Shown piece by piece: positions 44,525-51,940 of a DNA stretch of 64,000 bases. The DNA comes from Saprospiraceae bacterium (GTDB lineage Bacteria; Bacteroidota; Bacteroidia; Chitinophagales; Saprospiraceae), in assembly GCA_021604865.1 (NCBI GenBank), contig BQJU01000005.1, positions 62,001-126,000 of the forward strand, in the 5' to 3' direction. The position numbers and the translations under genes are program-made. The notes below the pieces were generated by a model. The model did no database searches. It had not been told where the DNA came from and saw only the letters and a list, made by a program, of their open reading frames with translations. Position 1 is the first letter of the stretch, and the number at the start of each line of letters is the position of its first letter.

Positions 44525-44888
44525 TATTAAAGTAAGTGTAGAGGCTTTTTACCATGGAGAACACTCCCGTCCGGCAAAGGCCAGATATGTATTTTCTTAT
44601 CGGGTGACGATTGAAAACCTAGGCATTGAAGCCGTTCAATTACTTCGGCGACATTGGTACATCTTCGATTCAGTAGGCATTACCCGTGAGGTGGAAGGTG
44701 AAGGTGTTATTGGCCAACAGCCCATCATTTTACCAGGCGAAACACATCAATATACTTCTTGGTGTCCTCTGCTTACTTCTTTGGGCAAAATGCACGGTAC
44801 CTTTCTGATGCAACGACAATCTGATGGCTTTATATTTGAAGCTGATATTCCTGAATTCAGGCTTATGGCACCAAGCATCATGAATTGA
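44502..44888 (+). CDS. apaG: ApaG family protein
   Basis: A 128-residue ApaG/DUF525 beta-sandwich protein. Seen are YRVTIENLGIEAVQLLRRHWYI near residues 28-50 and the family signature VVGEQPxL-like segment, here GEGVIGQQPIILPGETHQYTSW. E. coli ApaG is linked to cobalt resistance and magnesium efflux and to diadenosine nucleotide control, but the molecular activity is unsettled. Two ATGs (44502 and 44505) are possible; both overlap the end of gmk. Its convergent neighbour is rsgA, 39 bp away. Confidence 0.93.
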   Translation: MMTLITNDIKVSVEAFYHGEHSRPAKARYVFSYRVTIENLGIEAVQLLRRHWYIFDSVGITREVEGEGVIGQQPIILPGETHQYTSWCPLLTSLGKMHGTFLMQRQSDGFIFEADIPEFRLMAPSIMN

Positions 44889-44927
44889 TTAAAAGGGAGA
44901 TCCATACCCCCTTATTCAACAACACTA

Positions 44928-45881
44928 TTACAAATCCTTGTGTCTTTCCCAGTAGTTTTGATCTTCCATTTCTTCAAGCAAAGTAAGGTAGTTACTATAG
45001 CGCAGCTCGCTGACCTCTTCAGTTTCGAGGGCGGCTTTTACCGCACAGCCCGGCTCATTTCGATGTAAACAATTACCCCCAAAACGACAATTTTCAGACA
45101 GGGCAAAAAACTCTCGGAAATTATGTGCCACATCCATAGGCTCCAGGTTATTGAAAGCCAGGATTTTGATTCCTGGGGTATCAATGATGGCACCACCAAA
45201 ATTTAGCTGGTGCATTTCATAAAAAGTAGTGGTATGTTGTCCTTTTCCAGAGTAATCGGATAATTCGTGTGTACGTAGCTCCAACTCGGGGTGCAGGCTA
45301 TTGATAATGGTTGATTTGCCTACACCAGATTGGCCACTCACCAGGGTGATTTTATCTTTGAGGACCTCCTGGAGGGTTTCGATGCCTTCGCGCTGCAATG
45401 CAGAGAGCAGCAACACTGTGTATCCAATTTTCTCATAAATTTCTTTAAGATATTGGTATACCGCCAAATCTCCTTCGCTGTATAAATCTGCTTTGTTGAA
45501 AGCAACAATAGTGGGAATATTGTATGGCTCGGTCATCAATAAAAAACGATCAATAAAGCCCTGTTTGAGGTTGGGTTGAACAATAGTCATGATGATCATG
45601 GCCTGGTCAACATTGCTTGCCAATAAGTGCAAGTCGTGTTTTTTGCGTGGCGACTGCCGGATGACATAATTCTTACGGGGCAAAATATGTTTGATGGTGC
45701 CGCTTTGTTCTTCTTCGTTTTCGATTTCAATCTCCACTTCGTCGCCTACGGCTACCGGGTTGGTTAATTTCATACCATCCAGTCGAAATTTACCAATAAT
45801 CCGGCAGTTTACAATTGAACCATCACTTAGCCTCACTTGATACCAGCTTCCCGTCGATTTGATGACTATTCCTTTTTTCAA
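44928..45881 (-). CDS. rsgA: Ribosome small-subunit-dependent GTPase A
   Basis: A 317-residue circularly permuted GTPase for late 30S maturation. The OB-fold comes first (GIVIKSTGSWYQVRLSDG). The G motifs appear in permuted order: VAFNKADL (G4), LLSALQ (G5), VSGQSGVGKSTIINSL (G1) and IIDTPGIK (G3). The C-terminal zinc knuckle reads CRFGGNCLHRNEPGC. Two 13-base direct repeats (TTCGATTAAGTTC) lie just upstream at 45893 and 45926. It is divergent from nothing; the GGGP-synthase gene precedes it on the same strand by 60 bp. Confidence 0.96.
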   Translation of the reverse strand: MKKGIVIKSTGSWYQVRLSDGSIVNCRIIGKFRLDGMKLTNPVAVGDEVEIEIENEEEQSGTIKHILPRKNYVIRQSPRKKHDLHLLASNVDQAMIIMTIVQPNLKQGFIDRFLLMTEPYNIPTIVAFNKADLYSEGDLAVYQYLKEIYEKIGYTVLLLSALQREGIETLQEVLKDKITLVSGQSGVGKSTIINSLHPELELRTHELSDYSGKGQHTTTFYEMHQLNFGGAIIDTPGIKILAFNNLEPMDVAHNFREFFALSENCRFGGNCLHRNEPGCAVKAALETEEVSELRYSNYLTLLEEMEDQNYWERHKDL

Positions 45882-45892
45882 TCTGATGTTAT

Positions 45893-45938
45893 TTCGATTA
45901 AGTTCAATTACATAAGTACCGAAAGTTCGATTAAGTTC
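45893..45938. repeat. Direct repeat pair upstream of rsgA
   Basis: TTCGATTAAGTTC occurs at 45893-45905 and 45926-45938, a 33-base period (about three helical turns), in the short gap between the GGGP-synthase and rsgA genes. Possible protein-binding sites; no factor is known. Confidence 0.45.
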
Positions 45939-45941
45939 CTC

Positions 45942-46706
45942 TTAGATAGAAACTTTTTTACCAACACCTGTGCTTAAGGAGTGCACAGCCTGGGTCATTT
46001 CCCCTAACAATCCGGGATTCTTTTCAATGGCATTACCCACAATAATCAGATCAGCACCAGCCTTAGCTGCTGCTTGGGCACTTTCGGGGTTGCGGATGCC
46101 GCCCCCAACAATTACTGGCACCTTGACGGACTGGCTAACCGCTTCAATCATATCGGATTTGATGGCATGACGGGCTCCACTGCCGGCATCCAGGTAGATG
46201 AGTTGCAGGCCGAGCATTTCACCAGCCATAGCGGTACATTGTGCAATATCCTTTTTATTGCGGGGAATCGGATTGGTATTACTCATATAGGATACTGAAG
46301 TTGGTACGCCTCCATCAATGAGCATATAGGCTGTTGGTAAAATTTCCAGACCACTTTGGCGAAGATAAGGAGCAGCAATGACGTGTTGACCAATCAATAA
46401 CTCCGGGTTTCTACCTGAAATCAAAGACAAAAGGAGAATGCTGTCTGCTTTGTCGCTTAACTGAAGCGCATTACCAGGAAAAAGTATTTTGGGAATCCGG
46501 CAACCCTGGCGAATGGTATCCAGACATGCTTCCAGTCCATCCTTCATCAAAAGGCTACTACCGATCAGGAAATAGTCAATGGCTGATTCTACGGCCAATA
46601 TGATTAACCGCTCCAGTTCGGGAAGCGTGATTTTGTCCGGGTCAACAAGTACAGCAAATTGTTTTTGCCCATTCGCCTTTGCCTCCCGTAGAGATGAGTG
46701 GATCAT
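45942..46706 (-). CDS. Geranylgeranylglyceryl/heptaprenylglyceryl phosphate synthase
   Basis: A 254-residue TIM-barrel prenyltransferase of the GGGPS/PcrB family that joins a polyprenyl diphosphate to glycerol-1-phosphate, forming an ether lipid precursor. Seen are FAVLVDPDKITLPELERL, the DYFLIGSSLLM loop, LFPGNALQLS, the region around AYMLIDGGVPTSVSYMSNT, and the phosphate loop VPVIVGGGIRNPESA with DLIIVGNAIE. The ATG at 46706 gives the usual start; a longer frame to 46799 runs through the promoter at 46752. Product chain length is not readable from sequence. Together with mvaD it indicates isoprenoid investment. Confidence 0.91.
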   Translation of the reverse strand: MIHSSLREAKANGQKQFAVLVDPDKITLPELERLIILAVESAIDYFLIGSSLLMKDGLEACLDTIRQGCRIPKILFPGNALQLSDKADSILLLSLISGRNPELLIGQHVIAAPYLRQSGLEILPTAYMLIDGGVPTSVSYMSNTNPIPRNKKDIAQCTAMAGEMLGLQLIYLDAGSGARHAIKSDMIEAVSQSVKVPVIVGGGIRNPESAQAAAKAGADLIIVGNAIEKNPGLLGEMTQAVHSLSTGVGKKVSI

Positions 46707-46751
46707 AATTTGTGTTTTGAAAGGTACATTAGGGCAAGTGTCTTTCTTGGG

Positions 46752-46759
46752 CAAAGATA
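46752..46759 (-). promoter_or_regulatory. Bacteroidota -7 element on the - strand (TATCTTTG)
   Basis: Read on the - strand as TATCTTTG followed by CCC, 45 bases upstream of the GGGP-synthase ATG. It supports the start at 46706 and places the gene as a promoter-proximal gene. Confidence 0.65.
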
Positions 46760-46860
46760 ATATAATTCTCAAGCAAGATTTTGCAGAAAAAGATAGCAAA
46801 CTATTTGTTTTGTAATAATTAAAAAAGTTATTTTTGAAACTATTTATTTCAAGTTATAAA

Positions 46861-46868
46861 CATCTTTG
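46861..46868 (+). promoter_or_regulatory. -7-like element (CATCTTTG)
   Basis: CATCTTTG, one base from the consensus, 14 bases before the dinB ATG at 46883. It implies a short leader. No LexA-type palindrome was recognised. Confidence 0.5.
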
Positions 46869-46882
46869 TAGAAAACCAGAAT

Positions 46883-48043
46883 ATGTTCGACAGAGCGATT
46901 CTTCATTTGGATCTTGATGCTTTTTTTGTGGCAGTGGAATGCCTGCACAATGATGCATTACGTGGCAAACCGGTAATTATTGGTGGCAGTAGTGATCGGG
47001 GAGTGGTGGCATCGTGCAGCTATGAAGCTCGTCGATTTGGCGTGCACTCAGCTATGCCAATGAAAATGGCCTTACATCTCTGTCCTGATGCCATGGTGAT
47101 GAAGGGAGATATGGAGGAATATTCCCGTCAATCGGCCATTATCACAGACATTATTGAAGAAGAAGCCCCCTTATTTGAAAAAGCATCTATTGACGAGTTC
47201 TACCTGGATTTAACAGGAATGGATCGTTACTTTGGTAGTTGGAAATGGTCGAAACAACTCAAAGACAAGATAAACCGGGAAAGTGGCCTGCCATTATCGA
47301 TTGGCTTGTCAGTCAATAAGCTGGTTTCAAAGGTCGGTGTAGGTGTACACAAGCCCAATGCGGAAAAAGTGGTGGAATTGGGGACTGAAAAAGGTTTTCT
47401 GGCTCCGCTCCCGGTCCGGGTGTTGCCCACTATTGGAAAGGAAACGTACAAAAGACTTGCCTTTATGGGGGTACGCACTATCCATACTTTGGCGGAGATC
47501 CCACCAATGCTTTTGCAAAGAGAATTTGGAAAACATGGCCTGGCTATGTGGAAAAAGGCCAATGCGATTGATGATAGCCCTGTAATTCCTTATAATGAAC
47601 GCAAATCCATTTCAACGGAACGGACTTTTCAAACTGACACTATCGATGTACATTGGCTGAGAGACCGGCTAACGGATATGTTGAGTCAATTGACTTTCGA
47701 ATTGCGCAAAGCAGGAAAATTGACTTCTTGTGTGACCATCAAATTGCGCTATACAGACTTCAACACCTATACCCGACAACGCAAGATTGCCTATACGGCG
47801 AATGACAAGACTTTGCTGCGCCATGTTCATGAGTTATTTGAACAAGTGTATCAACGTCGACAACTAGTGCGTCTTGTCGGTATCAAATTCAGTGGGTTGG
47901 TGGTTGGAAATCATCAGATTGATTTGTTTGATGACACAGAGAAAGAAGTCAGCTTACTGCAAACAATGGATCGGATCAGGCAACGGTTTGGTGATAAAAT
48001 ATTGCGAAAAGCATCAACGATGGGTAATGCAAAAAAGAAGTAA
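46883..48043 (+). CDS. dinB: DNA polymerase IV (Y-family)
   Basis: A 386-residue Y-family translesion polymerase. The first catalytic aspartates are in ILHLDLDAFFVAVE, and the second metal site is KASIDEFYLDLTGMDRY, where many bacterial Pol IV proteins have SIDEAYLD; the Phe variant is common in Bacteroidota. KPNAEKVVELG (helix-hairpin-helix region) and the little-finger domain complete the normal length. The C-terminus ends NAKKK and no QLxLF-type clamp-binding motif is at the very end; QIDLFDDT near residue 350 may serve as the clamp-binding peptide. It stands alone between divergent and convergent neighbours. Confidence 0.96.
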   Translation: MFDRAILHLDLDAFFVAVECLHNDALRGKPVIIGGSSDRGVVASCSYEARRFGVHSAMPMKMALHLCPDAMVMKGDMEEYSRQSAIITDIIEEEAPLFEKASIDEFYLDLTGMDRYFGSWKWSKQLKDKINRESGLPLSIGLSVNKLVSKVGVGVHKPNAEKVVELGTEKGFLAPLPVRVLPTIGKETYKRLAFMGVRTIHTLAEIPPMLLQREFGKHGLAMWKKANAIDDSPVIPYNERKSISTERTFQTDTIDVHWLRDRLTDMLSQLTFELRKAGKLTSCVTIKLRYTDFNTYTRQRKIAYTANDKTLLRHVHELFEQVYQRRQLVRLVGIKFSGLVVGNHQIDLFDDTEKEVSLLQTMDRIRQRFGDKILRKASTMGNAKKK

Positions 48044-48059
48044 ACCGTAAAAGATGTTT

Positions 48060-48503
48060 TCAACTTGCCGGACTGGTACAATCGGCAATGATAACCCAGG
48101 AACCTTTAATCTTACGCCAAAGGAGTAGAAAATGTCCGGTCGGCGTATCATTTTTTCGAAGCAGGGTGAATTTACCTGTAAGGGCAATTACTTTTTTGTT
48201 TAGCTTTTCCACTTTGATGATATCGAAAGTCAGATGCCCCATAGCTTCGGGGGTAGGATACCGTTTTTTGTATCCTTCCAGGGTATTTTGCCAGCCATAG
48301 GTGACACCATTGCCGCCGATAAACTGCAAATCATCAGATTTCCAGTAATCCTGCATAAAAGCATCAATATCACCACGGTTCCAGGCATTAGCCTGACGAA
48401 GTAGAATAGATTCTACTGTAGCGATATCTTTGTCTTGCTGAGCGTTAGCGATGAGGGAAAAAACACACAAAAAAGAAATGCACAAAAATAAGTTCCTGTT
48501 CAT
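48060..48503 (-). CDS. Secreted DUF4440 / NTF2-like protein
   Basis: A 147-residue exported protein. The ATG at 48503 gives the signal peptide MNRNLFLCISFLCVFSLIANAQ; an upstream frame to 48560 crosses an inverted repeat and lacks signal character. The mature part is a single NTF2-like cone fold: ILLRQANAWNRGDIDAFMQDYW is the helix pair, then the beta-sheet with FTLLRKNDTPTGHFLLLW and the end SWVIIADCTSPAS. DUF4440 proteins are diverse; a ligand or enzymatic role is not evident. It is convergent with dinB, 17 bp from its stop. The hypothetical gene upstream is on the same strand but separated by 88 bp. Confidence 0.85.
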   Translation of the reverse strand: MNRNLFLCISFLCVFSLIANAQQDKDIATVESILLRQANAWNRGDIDAFMQDYWKSDDLQFIGGNGVTYGWQNTLEGYKKRYPTPEAMGHLTFDIIKVEKLNKKVIALTGKFTLLRKNDTPTGHFLLLWRKIKGSWVIIADCTSPAS

Positions 48504-48526
48504 AGAGGGAGGAGTTTTGTAAACGA

Positions 48527-48554
48527 AATATTCGTTACAAGAATAACGAATATT
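48527..48554. promoter_or_regulatory. Inverted repeat, possible operator
   Basis: Perfect 11-base arms AATATTCGTTA (48527-48537) and TAACGAATATT (48544-48554), 24 bases upstream of the DUF4440 start. A further AACGAA half-site overlaps at 48522-48527. It looks like a dimeric regulator site; no regulator is encoded nearby. Confidence 0.5.
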
Positions 48555-48591
48555 GAACAAGGAACAAAAAACACCAAAAGGAATCAGCCAA

Positions 48592-48939
48592 TCAAATTAG
48601 CCGGATTTTTTTTTCTTTCTTGCCGATGTTTCTTAAGTTTCGAGCCCCGTCTTTCACTTTGGAGTATTGTGATTCCGGAATTTTTCCCCGTTTGCCATAG
48701 GCTTGTTCACCAAAAAAACCGACAATCTTTGATGCTTTCTTGGCGAATTCCTTTTCTCCACCAGAGGGGTCCAGGCCTTTTTTTTCGCGGTCTTGGCGGT
48801 TTTGATTGTAGGCTTGCTCCAGGGAAGTATGAGAAGCTTCAAAGATTTCATCCTGAATACTATTGACTCTTTTGCGAGTAAAAGCTAAAACATTCAGAAT
48901 ACCCCAAATGACGATTGCAGTGATAATAATTCCTAGCAT
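48592..48939 (-). CDS. Small single-pass membrane protein of unknown function
   Basis: A 115-residue protein with an N-terminal helix (MLGIIITAIVIWGILNVLAF) and a basic, polar cytoplasmic or periplasmic domain with many Lys/Glu/Gln (for example EQAYNQNRQDREKKGLDPSG). The ATG at 48939 starts directly at the helix; a longer start at 48966 adds nine residues. No known family is recognised. It lies on the same strand as the DUF4440 and CocE genes but with gaps on both sides, including a large hairpin at 49177-49239, so it is probably a separate transcript. Confidence 0.65.
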   Translation of the reverse strand: MLGIIITAIVIWGILNVLAFTRKRVNSIQDEIFEASHTSLEQAYNQNRQDREKKGLDPSGGEKEFAKKASKIVGFFGEQAYGKRGKIPESQYSKVKDGARNLRNIGKKEKKIRLI

Positions 48940-49176
48940 GATATTAGAAGTTAATGTGTTTAGCAACTTCTAACTGGGTGAGTCAAAGAAAGTCAGTCCT
49001 GTACATTTGTAGAAAATACAGGAGTGTAGTACACTTTCCGGGATGCTTGTTCATTGTTTATCGACGATTTGGGGGGAAGTCGCTGATTGTATGCAAAAAT
49101 ATATAAAATAAACGATTATTGCTAGTGTTTTATTGTTAGGAGTAGTTTTGGAAGGAGAAAGGCAAGGAAAAAGAAG

Positions 49177-49239
49177 GATATGGTGATATAGCGAGGTATT
49201 GCAATTTTCATCACATCGCTATATCATTTTTACCATATC
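49177..49239 (-). terminator. Large imperfect hairpin, likely terminator of the CocE gene
   Basis: Inner arms GATATAGCGA / TCGCTATATC (49185-49194, 49216-49225) and outer arms GATATGGT / ACCATATC (49177-49184, 49232-49239), separated by a six-base bulge. On the - strand it is followed by CCTTCTTTTTCC. It begins 22 bases after the CocE stop codon. Confidence 0.7.
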
Positions 49240-49261
49240 GTACCTCACCCTTCTTCTAATG

Positions 49262-51130
49262 TCACTTCAACACCGGCAGTATAATTCCCGAACTATTCTT
49301 CTGGTCGTGGTGTACTTTGATGGTTGCCTTTTGAAAGTCGCTTTCGTTGGCTTCATATATGTTGATAAATTTATGCGGATTACGATCAACCAAAGGAAAC
49401 CAGGAACTCTGGACCTGGATCATCAGGCGATGCCCTTTGTGAAAAGTATGGGCTACATCAGGTAGTTCAAATTTGACGCGTTCTACTTTATTGGGCGCAA
49501 ATGCTGTAGGATTTTCAAAGCTATTGCGGAAGCGGCCACGCATGATCTCACCACGTACCAGCATTTGATATCCACCCATGGGGTAGTCATCCTTAGGGTT
49601 TTCGTAGGCAAAATCATCGGGAAATACATCGATTACTTTGACCACAAAATCGGCATCAGTACCGGAAATACTTACCAGCAGATCGGCGATGACGGTACCT
49701 GCTAGTGTGAGGTCTTCCTGTAAGATATCCGTTTGGAAAACAAGAACATCTGGTCTGCGACTGGCAAAACGCTGGTCGTCGAGCATATACTCTCTGGTTC
49801 GGCGCAGATGAACGCCATCAGTATAAGGAACTGGGTTTTCGGGATCGCTGATATATTCGGTGAAACTTTCCTTCTGAGTAGGTTTACTCCAATTGAGGCC
49901 TCCGCCAGGTTGGAAATAAATGGTTTGATCCACCTGACCTTTAGGCGGCCATTGATTATAAACGTGCCATTTATTTTCACCGGTGAAAAAGACGGTGGCT
50001 TCTGCCAAATTCGAGATATCCCCTTCTCCCAGCAGGTGGTAGTTGAAAAAAGGAATTTCGATCTCATTCTGATACCAGAAGGCCGTATTGCCACCAAACT
50101 GGATATGCCCCAGGTAGCTACCATCCTGACTAGACCATTGGCCATGGTACCAGGGGCCCATAACCAAGCGGTTATTTGCATTGGGGCTTTTTTCTTCGAT
50201 AGCTTCGTACATGCGCCAGGCCCCGAAACAATCTTCGGCATCAAATAATCCCCCAACAACCATCATGGCAGGCTTGACATCCGTTACAAAATTGCGCGGA
50301 TTTCGGGCTTGCCAAAAATCGTCGTAGTTGGGGTGAGCCATAATGTCTTTCCAGAATGCAATACTGTCACCGAGGTATTTTGCATTAAAATTTTTCACCA
50401 CACCAACATCTTCCAAATAGAATTGATAATTATCCGGAGTGGGGAATTGAAAACGCTCAGGTCCTACCGTTGTTGGCTCTGGGCGTGGTTTGCCAAAAGA
50501 AGAATAAAAACTAAAACCATCCATCTGGAAAAAAGCCCCATTGTGATGAAAATCATCACCGATAAACCAGTCGGTAACCGGTGCCTGAGGGCTGACTGCT
50601 ACCAATGCCGGATGTCCACTCAGAGCAGCCATGGTGGCGTAAAATCCAGGATAAGAAGTTCCTTTTACCCCAACTCGGCCATTGTTGTCAGGTAAGTTAT
50701 TGATGAGCCATTCGATTGCGTCATAAGTATCGGAAGCTTCGTCAGTGTCCTTATCTTTTTTGTTGGGATTGAATGGGCGCACATCTACAAAATCACCTTC
50801 ACTCATCCAGCGGCCTCGTACATCCTGAAAGACGCGAATGTAGTTTTTTCGCATATAGTATCGATCCTGCCGATTCCACAGGCGATTATTATACTCGTCT
50901 TTACCGTATGGTGCGCAGGAGTACGGCGTACGGGTGAGCATAATGGGGTGTTTTTCGGTTTTATCCTTTGGAACGTAGATTGCTGTAAAGAGCTTAACAC
51001 CATCTCGCATGGGGATGTATTGCTCTATTTTATCATAATTGTCGACAATCCAGGCAGAGTCCTGAGCAAAATCCTGGGCAACAAGCAGAAATGGGAGAAA
51101 AAGGAAGAATAGAGGGAGGATGTTTTTCAT
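49262..51130 (-). CDS. CocE/NonD-family serine hydrolase (X-Pro dipeptidyl peptidase-like), secreted
   Basis: A 622-residue secreted alpha/beta hydrolase of the CocE/NonD (glutaryl-7-ACA acylase, X-Pro dipeptidase) family. The signal peptide is MKNILPLFFLFLPFLLVAQ. The N-terminal PMRDGVKLFTAIYVPKD opens the hydrolase domain. The nucleophile lies in GVKGTSYPGF (Ser159), the oxyanion region is typical, and later acid and histidine candidates lie in GGLFDAEDCFG and RLVMGPWYHGQW. The C-terminal jelly-roll (PDVLVFQTDILQEDLTLAGT onward) is the family's PepX_C-like domain. It would hydrolyse amide or ester bonds outside the cytoplasm. A large hairpin follows. Confidence 0.93.
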   Translation of the reverse strand: MKNILPLFFLFLPFLLVAQDFAQDSAWIVDNYDKIEQYIPMRDGVKLFTAIYVPKDKTEKHPIMLTRTPYSCAPYGKDEYNNRLWNRQDRYYMRKNYIRVFQDVRGRWMSEGDFVDVRPFNPNKKDKDTDEASDTYDAIEWLINNLPDNNGRVGVKGTSYPGFYATMAALSGHPALVAVSPQAPVTDWFIGDDFHHNGAFFQMDGFSFYSSFGKPRPEPTTVGPERFQFPTPDNYQFYLEDVGVVKNFNAKYLGDSIAFWKDIMAHPNYDDFWQARNPRNFVTDVKPAMMVVGGLFDAEDCFGAWRMYEAIEEKSPNANNRLVMGPWYHGQWSSQDGSYLGHIQFGGNTAFWYQNEIEIPFFNYHLLGEGDISNLAEATVFFTGENKWHVYNQWPPKGQVDQTIYFQPGGGLNWSKPTQKESFTEYISDPENPVPYTDGVHLRRTREYMLDDQRFASRRPDVLVFQTDILQEDLTLAGTVIADLLVSISGTDADFVVKVIDVFPDDFAYENPKDDYPMGGYQMLVRGEIMRGRFRNSFENPTAFAPNKVERVKFELPDVAHTFHKGHRLMIQVQSSWFPLVDRNPHKFINIYEANESDFQKATIKVHHDQKNSSGIILPVLK

Positions 51131-51173
51131 ACTTTTTTGTTTTAAAGCTAGAGAAAAAATCTTACTACATTGG

Positions 51174-51797
51174 TCAAAGTACTCTGACTAATAAAGCTAC
51201 ACCAAAAATGATGAGTGCAATGCCTGAAATACGTCGCAACCATAGCAAATGATGTATGCGCAGGTGACCGCGGAGATATTTGGCGAAAGCCACTTTGCAC
51301 AAATCCGTTAAAATAATGGTGCCTAGGATACCTCCGAAATACCAGGATGCCTCGGTATCATTAAAGTGTTCCTCTAATACCACAGTGGTCATGATGCCAA
51401 TCCAGAAAAAGACGGTGAATGGGTTAATGGTGTTGATGAGAAAACCTTTGAGCCAGAACGATAGCCAGTCTTTGCCTTTGGGGAGCATCTCTTGCTGATC
51501 TGGTACAACTGGCTTGGAAAACAGGCTACTCAGGCCAAAAATGGCAAGAATGATACTACCCACAATACCGAGCGTCAAAGTGAAATGTTCCCAGGCGATG
51601 ATACGGGTAACATGAGAAACACCAAAATAGACGCAGGAAATAAACAAAAAATCGCTGACCCAAATACCCAAGCCGACCATCGTGCCGGCACGAAATCCGT
51701 GTTCTGCACCTGCTTGAATAAGGGCGAAAAAGATGGGCCCCAATAAAAAACAAAGAATCATACCCACTTTGAAGCCGTCAAATATTAAATGCAACAT
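51174..51797 (-). CDS. LysE-family transporter
   Basis: A 207-residue inner-membrane exporter of the LysE/RhtB superfamily. The N-terminal signature GFKVGMILCFLLGPIFFALIQAG is characteristic. Six helices are predicted, including IIAWEHFTLTLGIVGSIILAIFGL, GFLINTINPFTVFFWIGI with the conserved NP-x-xxxFW pattern, and the last helix ISGIALIIFGVALLVRVL. The family exports amino acids, but the substrate is unknown. It is divergent from tgt; the gap holds the 23-base motif at 51808 and palindrome D at 51840. Confidence 0.9.
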   Translation of the reverse strand: MLHLIFDGFKVGMILCFLLGPIFFALIQAGAEHGFRAGTMVGLGIWVSDFLFISCVYFGVSHVTRIIAWEHFTLTLGIVGSIILAIFGLSSLFSKPVVPDQQEMLPKGKDWLSFWLKGFLINTINPFTVFFWIGIMTTVVLEEHFNDTEASWYFGGILGTIILTDLCKVAFAKYLRGHLRIHHLLWLRRISGIALIIFGVALLVRVL

Positions 51798-51807
51798 TTT
51801 TTAAAAA

Positions 51808-51830
51808 GTTCTTTGACAAATCTCGTGATT
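51808..51830 (+). repeat. Second copy of the 23-base thrA-leader motif
   Basis: GTTCTTTGACAAATC followed by TCGTGATT matches 24126-24148 at 21 of 23 positions. Unlike the thrA copy, it has no right-hand GTCAAAG arm. It lies directly upstream of the LysE-family gene on the other strand. Confidence 0.5.
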
Positions 51831-51839
51831 TGGGGATAA

Positions 51840-51866
51840 GTGCTTGTTTGGCCCCCAAAAAAGCAC
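51840..51866. repeat. Palindrome, copy D (related short hairpin)
   Basis: 12-base arms GTGCTTGTTTGG (51840-51851) and CCAAAAAAGCAC (51855-51866) with one mismatch and a CCC loop, in the divergent gap between the LysE-family gene and tgt. GCTTGTTTGG is identical to the arm of repeat B. It cannot be a terminator for either gene. Confidence 0.55.
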
Positions 51867-51925
51867 GAAAGAAGGAAAAAATCGGTTGAATGGTCTCAAT
51901 TTATAGAAGATTCCCGAGACAAATG

Positions 51926-51933
51926 TATTTTTG
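51926..51933 (+). promoter_or_regulatory. Bacteroidota -7 element (TATTTTTG)
   Basis: TATTTTTG ends 7 bases before the tgt ATG at 51941, so the mRNA would be leaderless or nearly so. This also excludes the longer frame start at 51890. Confidence 0.6.
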
Positions 51934-51940
51934 TGACCAA

